Shown piece after piece: positions 50,764 through 59,597 of a stretch of DNA of 64,000 nucleotides. The stretch comes from Lentisphaerae bacterium GWF2_50_93 (GTDB taxonomy: Bacteria; Verrucomicrobiota; Lentisphaeria; Victivallales; GWF2-50-93), in the NCBI GenBank assembly GCA_001804815.1, contig MHBI01000098.1, positions 32,027-96,026 of the forward strand, written 5' to 3'. Made by a program: the position numbers and the translations under genes. Numbering within the stretch: the first letter of the stretch is position 1; every line of letters begins with the position of its first letter. The notes beneath the pieces were generated by a model, which saw only the letters and a list, made by a program, of their open reading frames with translations, searched no databases and was not told the DNA's origin.

Positions 50764-51789
50764 CTTAGGCCGGATGCCTGCCGCTTTGGCCACGGTCGCA
50801 TAACTGGTGCCCGTAGGCTTGAGCGGAAACTCAATCGTCTGGCGCGTCAATGCCGATTCGAACCAGGCATAGATGACTTCCGTTGCTCGCAGGGCGTGCC
50901 TGGCCGATATCTCCATTTTCCTGCCCTTGCTCAGACCATCAGTGATGTCCTTCATTATTGCCTGCATTTGTTCGTTCTTCGCATCGTGGAGGTTTCCCTT
51001 CACCTTCAACACCTGCCAGGTAGACCGTCCCTTGGCCCGGATGCGCAAATGCGGTTCCGTTTCCAGGATCTCGATATCACCTTCCGTCCCATGCAGTCGG
51101 AAACCCAGGTTCATTTCCTTCTGATCGCCTGATTGGATCACAGCGGTCACCCCGTTCGCAAAGGTCAGCCATCCGATGGCGGCCTGCTCAAATGGAATGC
51201 CGAACCACGCTCCGCCTTCCCGGGCATCGATCTGTCCAAGGATACGGGCTGCCGGCTTGTCTCCGTTCAGCTTGAAAGTCATGTCGACCACGTGCGTGCC
51301 CCAGTCCAGAATGTTCTTGGGGTTGAAAGCCTCGATGCGCAGAAGCTGTCCGATAGCGCCTTCTTCCACAAGCTCACGGGCCTTCCGGAACACAGGAAGC
51401 TTGCGCCGCTGATGGTTGAACGTGAGCCGGGTTCCGGCCTTTTCTACCGCCTTGACCATCGACAGGGCGTCCTTCCAAGTTGGCGCCATTGGTTTCTCAC
51501 AGTGGATCGCGGGGACTTTCGCCCTGGCGCAGTCTTTCACGACCTGTGCATGCAGTCCGGTCCACAGGCATATGCTGACGATGTCCGGCCTGACCTTGCG
51601 AAGCATCGTCTTGTAGTCGGTGAATATCTCGGCATCGCAGAATCCATGCTTCTCGGCGAACGCCTTTGCAGAATCAGTTTTGACATCAGTCAAGGCGACG
51701 ACCTTGCACAGCGGACTGGCCTTGTATCCTTCCGCATGCAGGCTGGCAATGCGGCCACAACCTATGAAGGCAACACGATATGTTTTCAT
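50758..51789 (-). CDS. Gfo/Idh/MocA family oxidoreductase
   Basis: A 343-residue NAD(P)-dependent sugar oxidoreductase. The Rossmann part has VAFIGCGRIASLHAEGY; the catalytic-type lysine is in HCEKPMAP; TRLTFNHQRRKLPVFRKA leads into the beta-sheet substrate domain. Members act on inositol, glucose or related sugars. AAGGAG stands before the ATG. It is followed upstream on the same strand by a TIM-barrel isomerase, a frequent partner in inositol and rare-sugar catabolism. Confidence 0.92.
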   Translation of the reverse strand: MKTYRVAFIGCGRIASLHAEGYKASPLCKVVALTDVKTDSAKAFAEKHGFCDAEIFTDYKTMLRKVRPDIVSICLWTGLHAQVVKDCARAKVPAIHCEKPMAPTWKDALSMVKAVEKAGTRLTFNHQRRKLPVFRKARELVEEGAIGQLLRIEAFNPKNILDWGTHVVDMTFKLNGDKPAARILGQIDAREGGAWFGIPFEQAAIGWLTFANGVTAVIQSGDQKEMNLGFRLHGTEGDIEILETEPHLRIRAKGRSTWQVLKVKGNLHDAKNEQMQAIMKDITDGLSKGRKMEISARHALRATEVIYAWFESALTRQTIEFPLKPTGTSYATVAKAAGIRPKK

Positions 51790-51814
51790 GTAACTCCTTA
51801 ATGGAATTATTTGT

Positions 51815-51921
51815 TTGGATTATTGGATTGTTGGATGACTGGATTATTGCGTACAAAACATTTCTTTTCGTTTTATCTTGAGCATATAACCAATCATCCA
51901 TTAATCCATCCATCCGTCATC
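51815..51921. repeat. Inverted repeat element with GGAT-rich arms, copy C
   Basis: The left arm (51815-51848) reads TTGGATTATTGGATTGTTGG and ATGACTGG; the right arm (51889-51921) reads AACCAATCATCCATTAATCC and further ATCC units. The spacer is about 40 nt, shorter than in copies A and B. It lies between the two sugar genes. Confidence 0.75.
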
Positions 51922-51940
51922 CCTTTATGGATGACTCCGA

Positions 51941-52753
51941 TTACTTGACCGAGCCCTTGCCAAGCTTGTTGGCGGCAAGGTACCGGTAGCTCGCTTCCAC
52001 GGCCTCCATGCGATCGCCCTCGCAGCGGTCGATCTCCACGACAAGCCATTTCAGCAATTTGGGATCCGCTGCCGCAATGGCACCCTTGACGTTGACCTTT
52101 CCGGCTCCGACTGCCGACATCGGTCCGCCGAACGGCTGGTCCTTCGGTCGCTCCATCATACCATCCTTGATATGCAGTATTGGAACCCGGGAACGGAAGT
52201 TCTTAACCTGTTCAGCGGCATCGTTCGCCCCGAAGTTGGTGGCCCAGTAGATGTCGATCTCGAACTTCACGTCGGGACAGAGCTCCGCGATGTATTCCTG
52301 CGCAATGCGGCCGTTGATGCGGTCGAATTCCCAGAAGTGGTTGTGCAGTGAGAGCTCAAGCTTGTGCGGCTTTATCGCAGCTGTCATGCGGTTGATAAGT
52401 TCCGCCGTCTTGCGGATGCTGTCCATTGTCTTGAACTCATCCCAGCCGAATCCGCCGAAGAGATATTTGAATCCGAAGATTTTCTTTAGTCTGCCGATTT
52501 CCTCGATATTGGAAAGGTCGTGCTTGGGGCCTGGACCAGTGATCATCTCCAGTCCGAGCTGATCAAGAAGTTCCTTGTATTGCTCCGCGGTCATTCCGAA
52601 CTTGACAGCCTCTCCCAGGCCGCCTTCCACGCCGACAAATCCGATTTCAGAGACTTTCTTCATTGTGGACAGGAAACTTTCCTTGGACTCCCCAAGGACT
52701 TCTCTCACAGAATACAATTGCAGGCCGATGGGTTTCATGTTGACTTTCTTCAT
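51941..52753 (-). CDS. Sugar phosphate isomerase/epimerase (xylose isomerase-like TIM barrel)
   Basis: A 270-residue AP-endonuclease-2-fold protein. It starts with KPIGLQLYSVREVL and has SLHNHFWEFD, FEIDIYWATNFGA and ILHIKDGM, giving the metal-binding Glu, Asp and His set of inosose dehydratase and hexulose isomerase-like enzymes. AGGAGG precedes the ATG. With the Gfo/Idh gene downstream it likely works in catabolism of an inositol-like or keto sugar; no exact substrate can be given. Confidence 0.9.
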   Translation of the reverse strand: MKKVNMKPIGLQLYSVREVLGESKESFLSTMKKVSEIGFVGVEGGLGEAVKFGMTAEQYKELLDQLGLEMITGPGPKHDLSNIEEIGRLKKIFGFKYLFGGFGWDEFKTMDSIRKTAELINRMTAAIKPHKLELSLHNHFWEFDRINGRIAQEYIAELCPDVKFEIDIYWATNFGANDAAEQVKNFRSRVPILHIKDGMMERPKDQPFGGPMSAVGAGKVNVKGAIAAADPKLLKWLVVEIDRCEGDRMEAVEASYRYLAANKLGKGSVK

Positions 52754-53054
52754 AAAGAAGGACCTCCTTTTATCTGATAGGAATTGTTGATGGGAATTTT
52801 GAATTCATGCCACTTAAAATAGTTCTGAAGATACAAGGAAACAAGGCAGGAGCGGCAGATTCAATCTTTCAGTTCCGGAGGCGGTCACTGAAACAGCATT
52901 CCGTGCATCTGTAAAAGGATATAAAAGTTCGTTAAAAAACTGAAATAATCATCTTGGTTTGCGGATAATCCTTTTCTCATTAAAGCCTTGAACATATTCC
53001 AGCCTGATGTAATGTATACACACAACATATATGTCGTAATAGCAGGGAGCAGCC

Positions 53055-53297
53055 ATGATAAGAACCCAGGTATATTTGACAAAGCATGAAAAAACCAGTC
53101 TTGAAAAGATTTCCGCGTCCTGCAACAGGAAGCCGAGTGAACTGATAAGGATGGCCATTGACAGCCTGATTGAAAAAAACGGGAAGGCCGGGAGAAAGGA
53201 AATAATTGAAAAAACCGCAGGAGCATGGAAAAACCGGCAGGACCTGGATGATATTATTGCCCTAAGGAAAAACTGGGACAGGAGCTTCAACTCATGA
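53055..53297 (+). CDS. Ribbon-helix-helix (CopG-like) antitoxin
   Basis: An 80-residue protein. The N-terminal strand MIRTQVYLTKHEKTSLEKIS and the helix RKPSELIRMAIDSLIEK form a ribbon-helix-helix DNA-binding domain; the C-terminal tail (DDIIALRKNWDRSFNS) would block the toxin. GGGAGC stands before the ATG. The stop overlaps the vapC start by 4 nt. Confidence 0.88.
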   Translation: MIRTQVYLTKHEKTSLEKISASCNRKPSELIRMAIDSLIEKNGKAGRKEIIEKTAGAWKNRQDLDDIIALRKNWDRSFNS

Positions 53298-53677
53298 CCA
53301 AGATTCTTGCTGACACGGACGTCCTCATTGACTTTTTAAGGGGCAATGAAAAGGCTGTGGAACTGGTCAGGGAGAATTCCGACACCATAATTGTCTCCCC
53401 AATAACCATCACAGAACTATATGCTGGAGCAAGAAACGAAAAAGAAAGGAACGACCTGGATTCTTTCCTGGCGCTTTTCCAAAACATCCCCATAGACAGC
53501 GAAATCGCAAAATCAGCAGGCAACTTGAAGCGGGAGTTTTTTAAGAGCCACAACCTGGGCATGGCCGACTGCCTGATTGCCGCCACGGCAATTGCCAGCA
53601 ACGCAAAACTCAAGACCCTGAACGTAAAACACTTCCCCATGTTCAAGAACCTCGAGTCGGCTTACAAAAAAGGCTGA
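53294..53677 (+). CDS. vapC: VapC-type PIN-domain RNase toxin
   Basis: A 127-residue PIN protein. The acidic active-site residues are in ILADTDVLIDFLRG, ITELYAGA and NLGMADCLIAATAI; the fourth position (usually Asp) is Asn in TLNVKHFPMF, as in many VapC proteins. VapC toxins cleave tRNA or rRNA. Its last 35 nt overlap the end of the convergent 706-residue gene on the minus strand. Confidence 0.92.
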   Translation: MTKILADTDVLIDFLRGNEKAVELVRENSDTIIVSPITITELYAGARNEKERNDLDSFLALFQNIPIDSEIAKSAGNLKREFFKSHNLGMADCLIAATAIASNAKLKTLNVKHFPMFKNLESAYKKG

Positions 53678-55763
53678 TTTTGTCAAGATCTTTCCATTTT
53701 GAGATACTTTGCATGTATTCCTCGAAAACCTTTTTCTCTTCGGTTGTTAGTAGGCTAAAAAGTCTGTCTTTCTGGACTTGGGTGAATTGCATGTTTTCAT
53801 TATCAAGCAAAAAAACAAGGAAGTCTCCTCTTTTTCCACAATCCTTATATTCTCCGGTCTTTCTAAATCCTTCTACCTGCTTTCGGGATAACTCTTCAAA
53901 CTTGTCAATCATCCTATCCAAAAACACTGCTCTCCCGTAAACTGCAAGACCTATTAGCAGCGAACCAGCTTTTTCATCTTTAATCTCCCCTAAAATATCC
54001 AAATATAGGTTGCCGGCATCTTCCGGGAACATCTTGAATAGATCTCTGGTCCAAACATTGTCTCCACGCAAAAGTGATTTCTTTAGTTCTCCCAACGCAA
54101 TATCTCTGTCATACTTCATCAGATATCCAAACAATTCTATATCAAATGTTTTCTGTTGTCCTTGCTCTCCATCATCAAGAACTTTTATAATTTCCGGAAA
54201 TATTTTCCGGGTCGCATATTTCCGTATCAGGCATGGAACAATTGTATTTCCCCTGTTTTCTTTCAGGCGCTTCAGAAAAACATCATCCATATCAGGCAGA
54301 GGTTCATCCATAAAACCATCAAGCACGCTCTCCCTCAGATAAAATCTATTATAAACACTTGATTTTCTTTTCATGTCGGCAAACAGCAATTCCCTTGCTT
54401 CTTTCTCTTTGCCCTGGAGCTGGAGCAAGCGCAACTTTGAAAACTCACGGACAGAAAATAAGTCTTCATGATTTTCCGGTTCTCCCTTTAATTCCTGGAC
54501 GAGTTTTTCAAGCACCGGTTCAAATTCCCTGCAGCTTATATTTTCCCAGCTCTTTCCGAGAAGCTGGAGCTGTTGCATATTATTCAAAAGACTGAAAGTT
54601 GAAGCCGTCAATTTCCTCATTTCTGGCTTTTGCGCATATTCATTAATCTCTTCTTCTCCACTTGTCTTAACAGGACCTTTTACCATGAGCATATAACAGG
54701 CAGCGGCCTTTTTCTTGTTAGAATACTTCCTTATATTTTCATATATGCAGCTCTTGTACGTTTTTTCAGCGCCATTCATCCAGGCGCTGATCTTGCGTGA
54801 ATTCTTCAATGCCCTAAGGGAATACCCGTTATTGCTTTCCGCGCCTAGGTTAATTCCTATCTGATCAATCAGCTCCTGCGGTAAAGTAATAAGTTCAAAA
54901 ATGTAAATATGGCTGTCACCAATTTCAGCATCAGGATCCCCGCTCAGCTCAATCAATGCTTTCTTCGCATATTCATAATCCCTGGAAGCAATTATTCCCC
55001 TATATGAGCTTGCACTTTCATTCCTTACGCTTGAACACAGTTGTTGAACAAAGACATCTACCGCCTTATGGTTCCCAATGTAACGGAGTTTATCCAAAGC
55101 ATATCTCCGCAAATTCTCATTCTGAAAGTTTAACATCAATGCATAGGCATGCGACTTGAAGAATGTGTTCAGCTTCCTCGACTCTGAAATTCTTATTTTA
55201 AGAGGAAGCGAACTTAGGGATATGCTTTTCCCAAGTGTTGATACCAACTCGGTATTGCAGTATAAATAATAGGTGCCAGGCTTGTCAAATCTAACATAGT
55301 CGTTAAGGGGATATTCCTTGGTGACTTTTTCAAAATCCTCCGTGTTTCCCCTACCCAATCCGCCACTCATAGAGAAATATTCCACTCGCTTCAGAGGATC
55401 CACGCACCCGTTTTCAGTTCCGTCAACTACAAACTTGTTTTCATCAAATCTTCCCGACCTGTCATATGTGCTGCAGTCAATGCGATATTTCCCTATTTCC
55501 CTGCTTTTAAAATGGAGTTTGATCGGAATCTCCTCACCGATAAAATATCTGGTACTATCAGTGGTTATCCAGAAATCGACATCGCGAACATTCTTCTTGA
55601 CGGCCTCGGTATTTTCAGTCAGGTAATTTTCCGAAGGTTCCCTCGTTTCAGGACAAGGAATCAGGATGTTTGTCGATAAGAAAGCAAGAATGAGGATTAT
55701 GAGGGCAACAGCAAGAAGATACTGCCTGTATTTTTTTATTCTGTCTTTTAGCGACTGCTTCAT
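53643..55763 (-). CDS. Large membrane-anchored protein of unknown function with helical repeats
   Basis: A 706-residue protein with one membrane helix (about residues 14-33) and a short basic N-terminus inside. Residues about 60-195 look like a beta-sandwich (YFIGEEIPIKLHFKSREIGK to YYLYCNTELVS). From about 200 to the end it is alpha-helical with HEAT-like repeats (NLRRYALDKLRYIGNHKAVD and later pairs). No catalytic motif is seen. Weak ribosome site. It is probably translated with the upstream DUF4143 ATPase, 13 nt away. I do not recognise a family. Confidence 0.75.
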   Translation of the reverse strand: MKQSLKDRIKKYRQYLLAVALIILILAFLSTNILIPCPETREPSENYLTENTEAVKKNVRDVDFWITTDSTRYFIGEEIPIKLHFKSREIGKYRIDCSTYDRSGRFDENKFVVDGTENGCVDPLKRVEYFSMSGGLGRGNTEDFEKVTKEYPLNDYVRFDKPGTYYLYCNTELVSTLGKSISLSSLPLKIRISESRKLNTFFKSHAYALMLNFQNENLRRYALDKLRYIGNHKAVDVFVQQLCSSVRNESASSYRGIIASRDYEYAKKALIELSGDPDAEIGDSHIYIFELITLPQELIDQIGINLGAESNNGYSLRALKNSRKISAWMNGAEKTYKSCIYENIRKYSNKKKAAACYMLMVKGPVKTSGEEEINEYAQKPEMRKLTASTFSLLNNMQQLQLLGKSWENISCREFEPVLEKLVQELKGEPENHEDLFSVREFSKLRLLQLQGKEKEARELLFADMKRKSSVYNRFYLRESVLDGFMDEPLPDMDDVFLKRLKENRGNTIVPCLIRKYATRKIFPEIIKVLDDGEQGQQKTFDIELFGYLMKYDRDIALGELKKSLLRGDNVWTRDLFKMFPEDAGNLYLDILGEIKDEKAGSLLIGLAVYGRAVFLDRMIDKFEELSRKQVEGFRKTGEYKDCGKRGDFLVFLLDNENMQFTQVQKDRLFSLLTTEEKKVFEEYMQSISKWKDLDKISLFCKPTRGS

Positions 55764-55776
55764 GCTTGGGTTAATC

Positions 55777-57006
55777 CTAAGATCGGCTTTTCATCCATGG
55801 AATTTGGAATATGTCTTCGGAAATCTTAACATTGTGACCTGTCGGCGTAACAATTCCCATAAATGATACTTTGTTCCCATAAGTCTCCTTGAAAGTCTTT
55901 AAAGCCGACATGTCATCAGTTTTCAGATTCCTGCGCCATTTGCATTCGAAGGCAAAAAGCTTGCCTTCCTTTTCGATTACTATATCAACTTCCTTGCCAT
56001 AGGAAGTTCTCCAGTGGTACATTGATGCCTGTATCAACTTCGCATCAATCAACGCCATGAGCTCTCCTGCTATCCTAGATTCATATATTCCTCCAATAAG
56101 CGGATGCGCGAGGAGAGTTTCAGTATCGTGCACTTTCAGCAGATGACATATTAATCCAGTATCAAAAAGCATGCCCTTGGGAGATTTGCTGACTCTTTTT
56201 ACAATATTTCCGCTGTACGGGGGCAGGGAAGACCAGATAAATCCGGCCTTTAACCATTCAATCCACCGGTTTGCGGTAGGAGAGGATATGCCCAGTTCCC
56301 TTCCAATCTGGCTCTTGTTTATCTCCTGCGATGTCAATGGCGCCAGCAGACGCAGAAACGCTGCAATATTCACGGGATCTGCTCCAGTATATAATGAAGG
56401 AATATCGCGCTCAACATAGGTTTTGACATAGCTTTCAAAATAAGGAGCATGGAACTCTTCCGATTTCTCAAGAATTCCTGGAAGGCCTCCCATCTTTAAT
56501 TCATTTACCGGTGAAAGATCAGGGAGTTCGAGTTTGGTTTTTCTTGAAGAAAATTCTCCATTCAATACATTTTCAATCCAATGAGGACTGTCACCCATTC
56601 CGGCTTTTTCCTGTGCAGTCATAGGATGGAGCGTCAGAAGCAATGCCCGTCCAGCAAGAGTTTCCTGAAGTCCGCGAATCATATTGAACTGCTGGGAGCC
56701 AGTCAGGATAAAACGGCGTTTCTTGTTGCTGTCCACCGCCATTTTTACCGCCGACAGCACCTTTGGCGCATACTGAATCTCATCCAGGATAAGGTTCCCC
56801 TGGAAGTTGTTCAGGAATAATTCCGGATCGTTTATCGCCTGGCCACGCAGAGATAAATCATCAAAAGTAAGATAAGTGAACCTGTCGCCGAAACAGTGCT
56901 TCAGCAAGGTTGATTTTCCTGTCTGCCTTGCTCCACAGAGAACAAGCACGGGAAACTCTTCCACTGCCTTATATATCTTCTTCTCTATGTGCCTTTTCAA
57001 ATACAT
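55777..57006 (-). CDS. AAA-family ATP-binding protein with DUF4143 (YraN/archaeal-type ATPase)
   Basis: A 409-residue protein: Walker A CGARQTGKSTLLKH (about 24-37), Walker B NLILDEIQYAPKVL, sensor RRFILTGSQQF, then a winged-helix part (SQIGRELGISSPTANRWIEW) and the C-terminal DUF4143 nuclease-like fold (GKEVDIVIEKEGKLFAFECK, with the Asp...Glu-x-Lys pattern). Such proteins are common in mobile or accessory regions; their function is not established. The promoter is so close that the mRNA may be leaderless. Confidence 0.92.
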   Translation of the reverse strand: MYLKRHIEKKIYKAVEEFPVLVLCGARQTGKSTLLKHCFGDRFTYLTFDDLSLRGQAINDPELFLNNFQGNLILDEIQYAPKVLSAVKMAVDSNKKRRFILTGSQQFNMIRGLQETLAGRALLLTLHPMTAQEKAGMGDSPHWIENVLNGEFSSRKTKLELPDLSPVNELKMGGLPGILEKSEEFHAPYFESYVKTYVERDIPSLYTGADPVNIAAFLRLLAPLTSQEINKSQIGRELGISSPTANRWIEWLKAGFIWSSLPPYSGNIVKRVSKSPKGMLFDTGLICHLLKVHDTETLLAHPLIGGIYESRIAGELMALIDAKLIQASMYHWRTSYGKEVDIVIEKEGKLFAFECKWRRNLKTDDMSALKTFKETYGNKVSFMGIVTPTGHNVKISEDIFQIPWMKSRS

Positions 57007-57011
57007 GTGTA

Positions 57012-57040
57012 ATTATAACGCGTGACGTTAAAATTGCAAA
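57012..57040 (-). promoter_or_regulatory. Promoter placed directly before the DUF4143 ATPase start codon
   Basis: On the minus strand TTTGCA and a perfect TATAAT are 17 nt apart, and the -10 ends only 5 nt before the ATG at 57006. Transcription would begin at or next to the start codon. The spacer also contains AACGTCACGCGTT, a partial palindrome. Confidence 0.6.
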
Positions 57041-57071
57041 CGTAATATTCTGGAATTATTTTCAAGCGGGG

Positions 57072-59486
57072 CTATTTCAGCAGCTTCTGGACGAGGCGGA
57101 CGGCTCCTACTGAATCGGTGGCATAGCCGTCGGCGCCGATTTCATCGGCGTAATCCTGGGTGACGACAGCGCCACCGATGATGTACTTCACTTTCTTAAG
57201 TCCGGACTTGCGGCTCTGGTCGATGATCACCTTCATCTGGGTCATGGTGGTGGTCATGAGTGCGGAAAGGCCGATGATCTCGGCGTTGGAACTCTTTGCG
57301 GCTTCAATCACTGCATCGGGTCCGACATCCTTGCCGAGATCTATGACTTCGTAGCCGTAGTTCTTCAGCATGAGCGCCACTATGTTCTTGCCGATGTCGT
57401 GTATGTCGCCTTTTACGGTTGCGAGGATTATTTTCCTCTTCACTGCCGTCTTGTCGGATTTGCCGGTCTGCCGCAGATGCGGTTCGAGGAAATCGAACGC
57501 AGCCTTCATCGCTTCGGCGCTCATAATGAGCTGCGGCAGGAAATATTCCCTTCTGTCGAAGAGTTCGCCGACCTTGTTGATTGCGGGGATGAGGCATTCG
57601 TCCACTATTTTCCTGGCATCTATTTTTTCCTTCAGGGCCTTTTCCACGTAGCCGTAGACGTGATCCTTGTCGCCGTTGAGGACGGATTTGTAGATATGTT
57701 CGGTGATGGAAACTGCCAGAGGCTGGGTCTTTGCGAGATTCGCAGATCCCGCAGAATTCTGGAATCTTGAGATGAACGAACGGCATCCCTTGTCGCGCCC
57801 CATCAGGACATCTGATGCAAACTTAGCCGACATCATTTCCATGCTGTCTGGATTGGCGATCGCAAAGGTCAGGCCCCTGGATATGGCCATTGAAAGGAAT
57901 GCGGAATTGACCCATTTCCGTTCAGGAAGGCCGAACGACACGTTTGAAAGTCCCAGCACCGTGCTGAATCCGTTGCGCGAGCTCCATTCGACGACTTTCA
58001 GCGTCTCCTTCGCGGCTTCCTGGTTGGCGGATACTGTCATCACAAGCCCGTCGACGATTACGTCTTCCTTGGTGAATCCATATTTCCTGGCCTGCGACAT
58101 CACCTTTTCGACGAACTTGGCCCGGCCTTCGGCCTTGTCGGGGATATCGTTGTCCCCAAGAGGAAGAAGAATGAACATCGCGCCGTATTTCGCGGCGATC
58201 GGAAGGAACTTCCTGAGCTTCTCCTTTTCACCGGAAATGGAATTTATCAGGGCGCGCCCGGGATAAATCCTCAACGCGGCCTCAACGGCCTCGGGCTTGG
58301 ACGAATCGACGCATAACGGCAGATCAGAGACATGGGAAAGAATTCTGACCGCCGAAAACAATGTTTCTTTCTCATCTATGCCAGGCATGCCCATGTTGAC
58401 GTCGAGGACATCTGCGCCGTTCTGCTTCTGTTCAACCGCGAACCTGCGGACTTCCTTGAATTTTCCCGCCTTCAGTTCCTCCTGGAGGGTTTTCTTGCCG
58501 GTGGGGTTTATCCTCTCCCCGATTATCTTCAAGGGCTGGTTGTTCGATATGAAGACGGTCTTCCTGGTACTGCTGACTGCGCCGATGGATGAGACGCGCG
58601 GCTTTTCAGGCTTGAGTGATTTTACAGCGGCCTTAAGTTTTTTTATATATTCAGGCTTCGTACCGCAGCATCCGCCGATAATGTTCACTCCTGCATTTAT
58701 GAACTGTGCCCCGAAAGACGCGAATTCATCAGCTCCCATGTCAAATACAGTCTTGCCGTTCACAAGCTTCGGAAGTCCGGCATTGGGTTTTGCATGGATC
58801 GGGATCGTTGAAAAAGGCTTCATTGCCATCACGAGGGAAAGCATCGCCTGCGGTCCGACCGAACAGTTGCAGCCGAACGCAGAAGCTCCAAGGCTCTGGA
58901 GAGTGACAAGCGCGGTCTCGGGAGGAGTACCGGTCAGGGTCTGCCCCTGCTCAGTGAAGGTCATTGAGACTATCACCGGAAGATCGCAGACTTCCTTTAT
59001 GGCTATGAGGGCCGCCCTCGTCTCCTGGACATCCATCATCGTTTCAATTACAAAAAGATCTGCTCCGCCTTTAACGAGGCCTGACGCCTGCTCGCGGAAT
59101 ATCTTCACGGCCTCTTCAAAAGGGACTTCGCCGAAAGGTTCTATGAAAGCACCGGTCGGGCCTATGCAACCGATCACGAGGGCCTTGTCGCCGACCGTCT
59201 TCCGGGAGATCTCGGCGAGCCTGGCGTTCATTGCCTCGACCTTGAAGGTCTTGTCGAACTCCTTGAGCTTGATTCTGTTGGCGCCGAACGTGCATGTATA
59301 GACGGCGTCGGAACCGGCTTCAAGATATTCTTTCTGTATCCCTATGAGCTTGTCCGGATTTTTCAGCACCCAGAGTTCCGGGCAGGCGCCATGCGGAAGT
59401 CCGGCGTTCTGGAGTTCAGTACCGGTTGCGCCGTCCAGGACGAGCACTTTCCTTTCGAGCAGTCTTTTAAAATCATTAATTTTCAT
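57072..59486 (-). CDS. metH: Cobalamin-dependent methionine synthase, without activation domain
   Basis: An 804-residue MetH. The homocysteine domain (about 1-290) has LDGATGTELQNAG and the zinc cysteines FGCNCSVGP and IIGGCCGTKP. The folate domain (about 310-560) begins with IIGERINPTGKKTLQ. The B12 cap and B12-binding domains (about 590-804) have the DIHDIGKNI histidine loop (near 695). The C-terminal AdoMet activation domain of E. coli MetH (about 350 residues) is absent, so reactivation needs a separate protein not seen here. It transfers a methyl group from methyl-THF to homocysteine. Confidence 0.96.
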   Translation of the reverse strand: MKINDFKRLLERKVLVLDGATGTELQNAGLPHGACPELWVLKNPDKLIGIQKEYLEAGSDAVYTCTFGANRIKLKEFDKTFKVEAMNARLAEISRKTVGDKALVIGCIGPTGAFIEPFGEVPFEEAVKIFREQASGLVKGGADLFVIETMMDVQETRAALIAIKEVCDLPVIVSMTFTEQGQTLTGTPPETALVTLQSLGASAFGCNCSVGPQAMLSLVMAMKPFSTIPIHAKPNAGLPKLVNGKTVFDMGADEFASFGAQFINAGVNIIGGCCGTKPEYIKKLKAAVKSLKPEKPRVSSIGAVSSTRKTVFISNNQPLKIIGERINPTGKKTLQEELKAGKFKEVRRFAVEQKQNGADVLDVNMGMPGIDEKETLFSAVRILSHVSDLPLCVDSSKPEAVEAALRIYPGRALINSISGEKEKLRKFLPIAAKYGAMFILLPLGDNDIPDKAEGRAKFVEKVMSQARKYGFTKEDVIVDGLVMTVSANQEAAKETLKVVEWSSRNGFSTVLGLSNVSFGLPERKWVNSAFLSMAISRGLTFAIANPDSMEMMSAKFASDVLMGRDKGCRSFISRFQNSAGSANLAKTQPLAVSITEHIYKSVLNGDKDHVYGYVEKALKEKIDARKIVDECLIPAINKVGELFDRREYFLPQLIMSAEAMKAAFDFLEPHLRQTGKSDKTAVKRKIILATVKGDIHDIGKNIVALMLKNYGYEVIDLGKDVGPDAVIEAAKSSNAEIIGLSALMTTTMTQMKVIIDQSRKSGLKKVKYIIGGAVVTQDYADEIGADGYATDSVGAVRLVQKLLK

Positions 59487-59597
59487 ATGGTAGAATGTAT
59501 CAGATAATTTTTAAATTTAAAACTGGCAAATATTCTTTATTACAATAACTTATTTGCTCGGTCGTAGATGTGAAACCAATAAACAACAAATACTCAT

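Noticed and set aside
58297..59301. Plus-strand open frame of 334 codons
   Set aside because: Antisense to metH; low-complexity translation and no family pattern.
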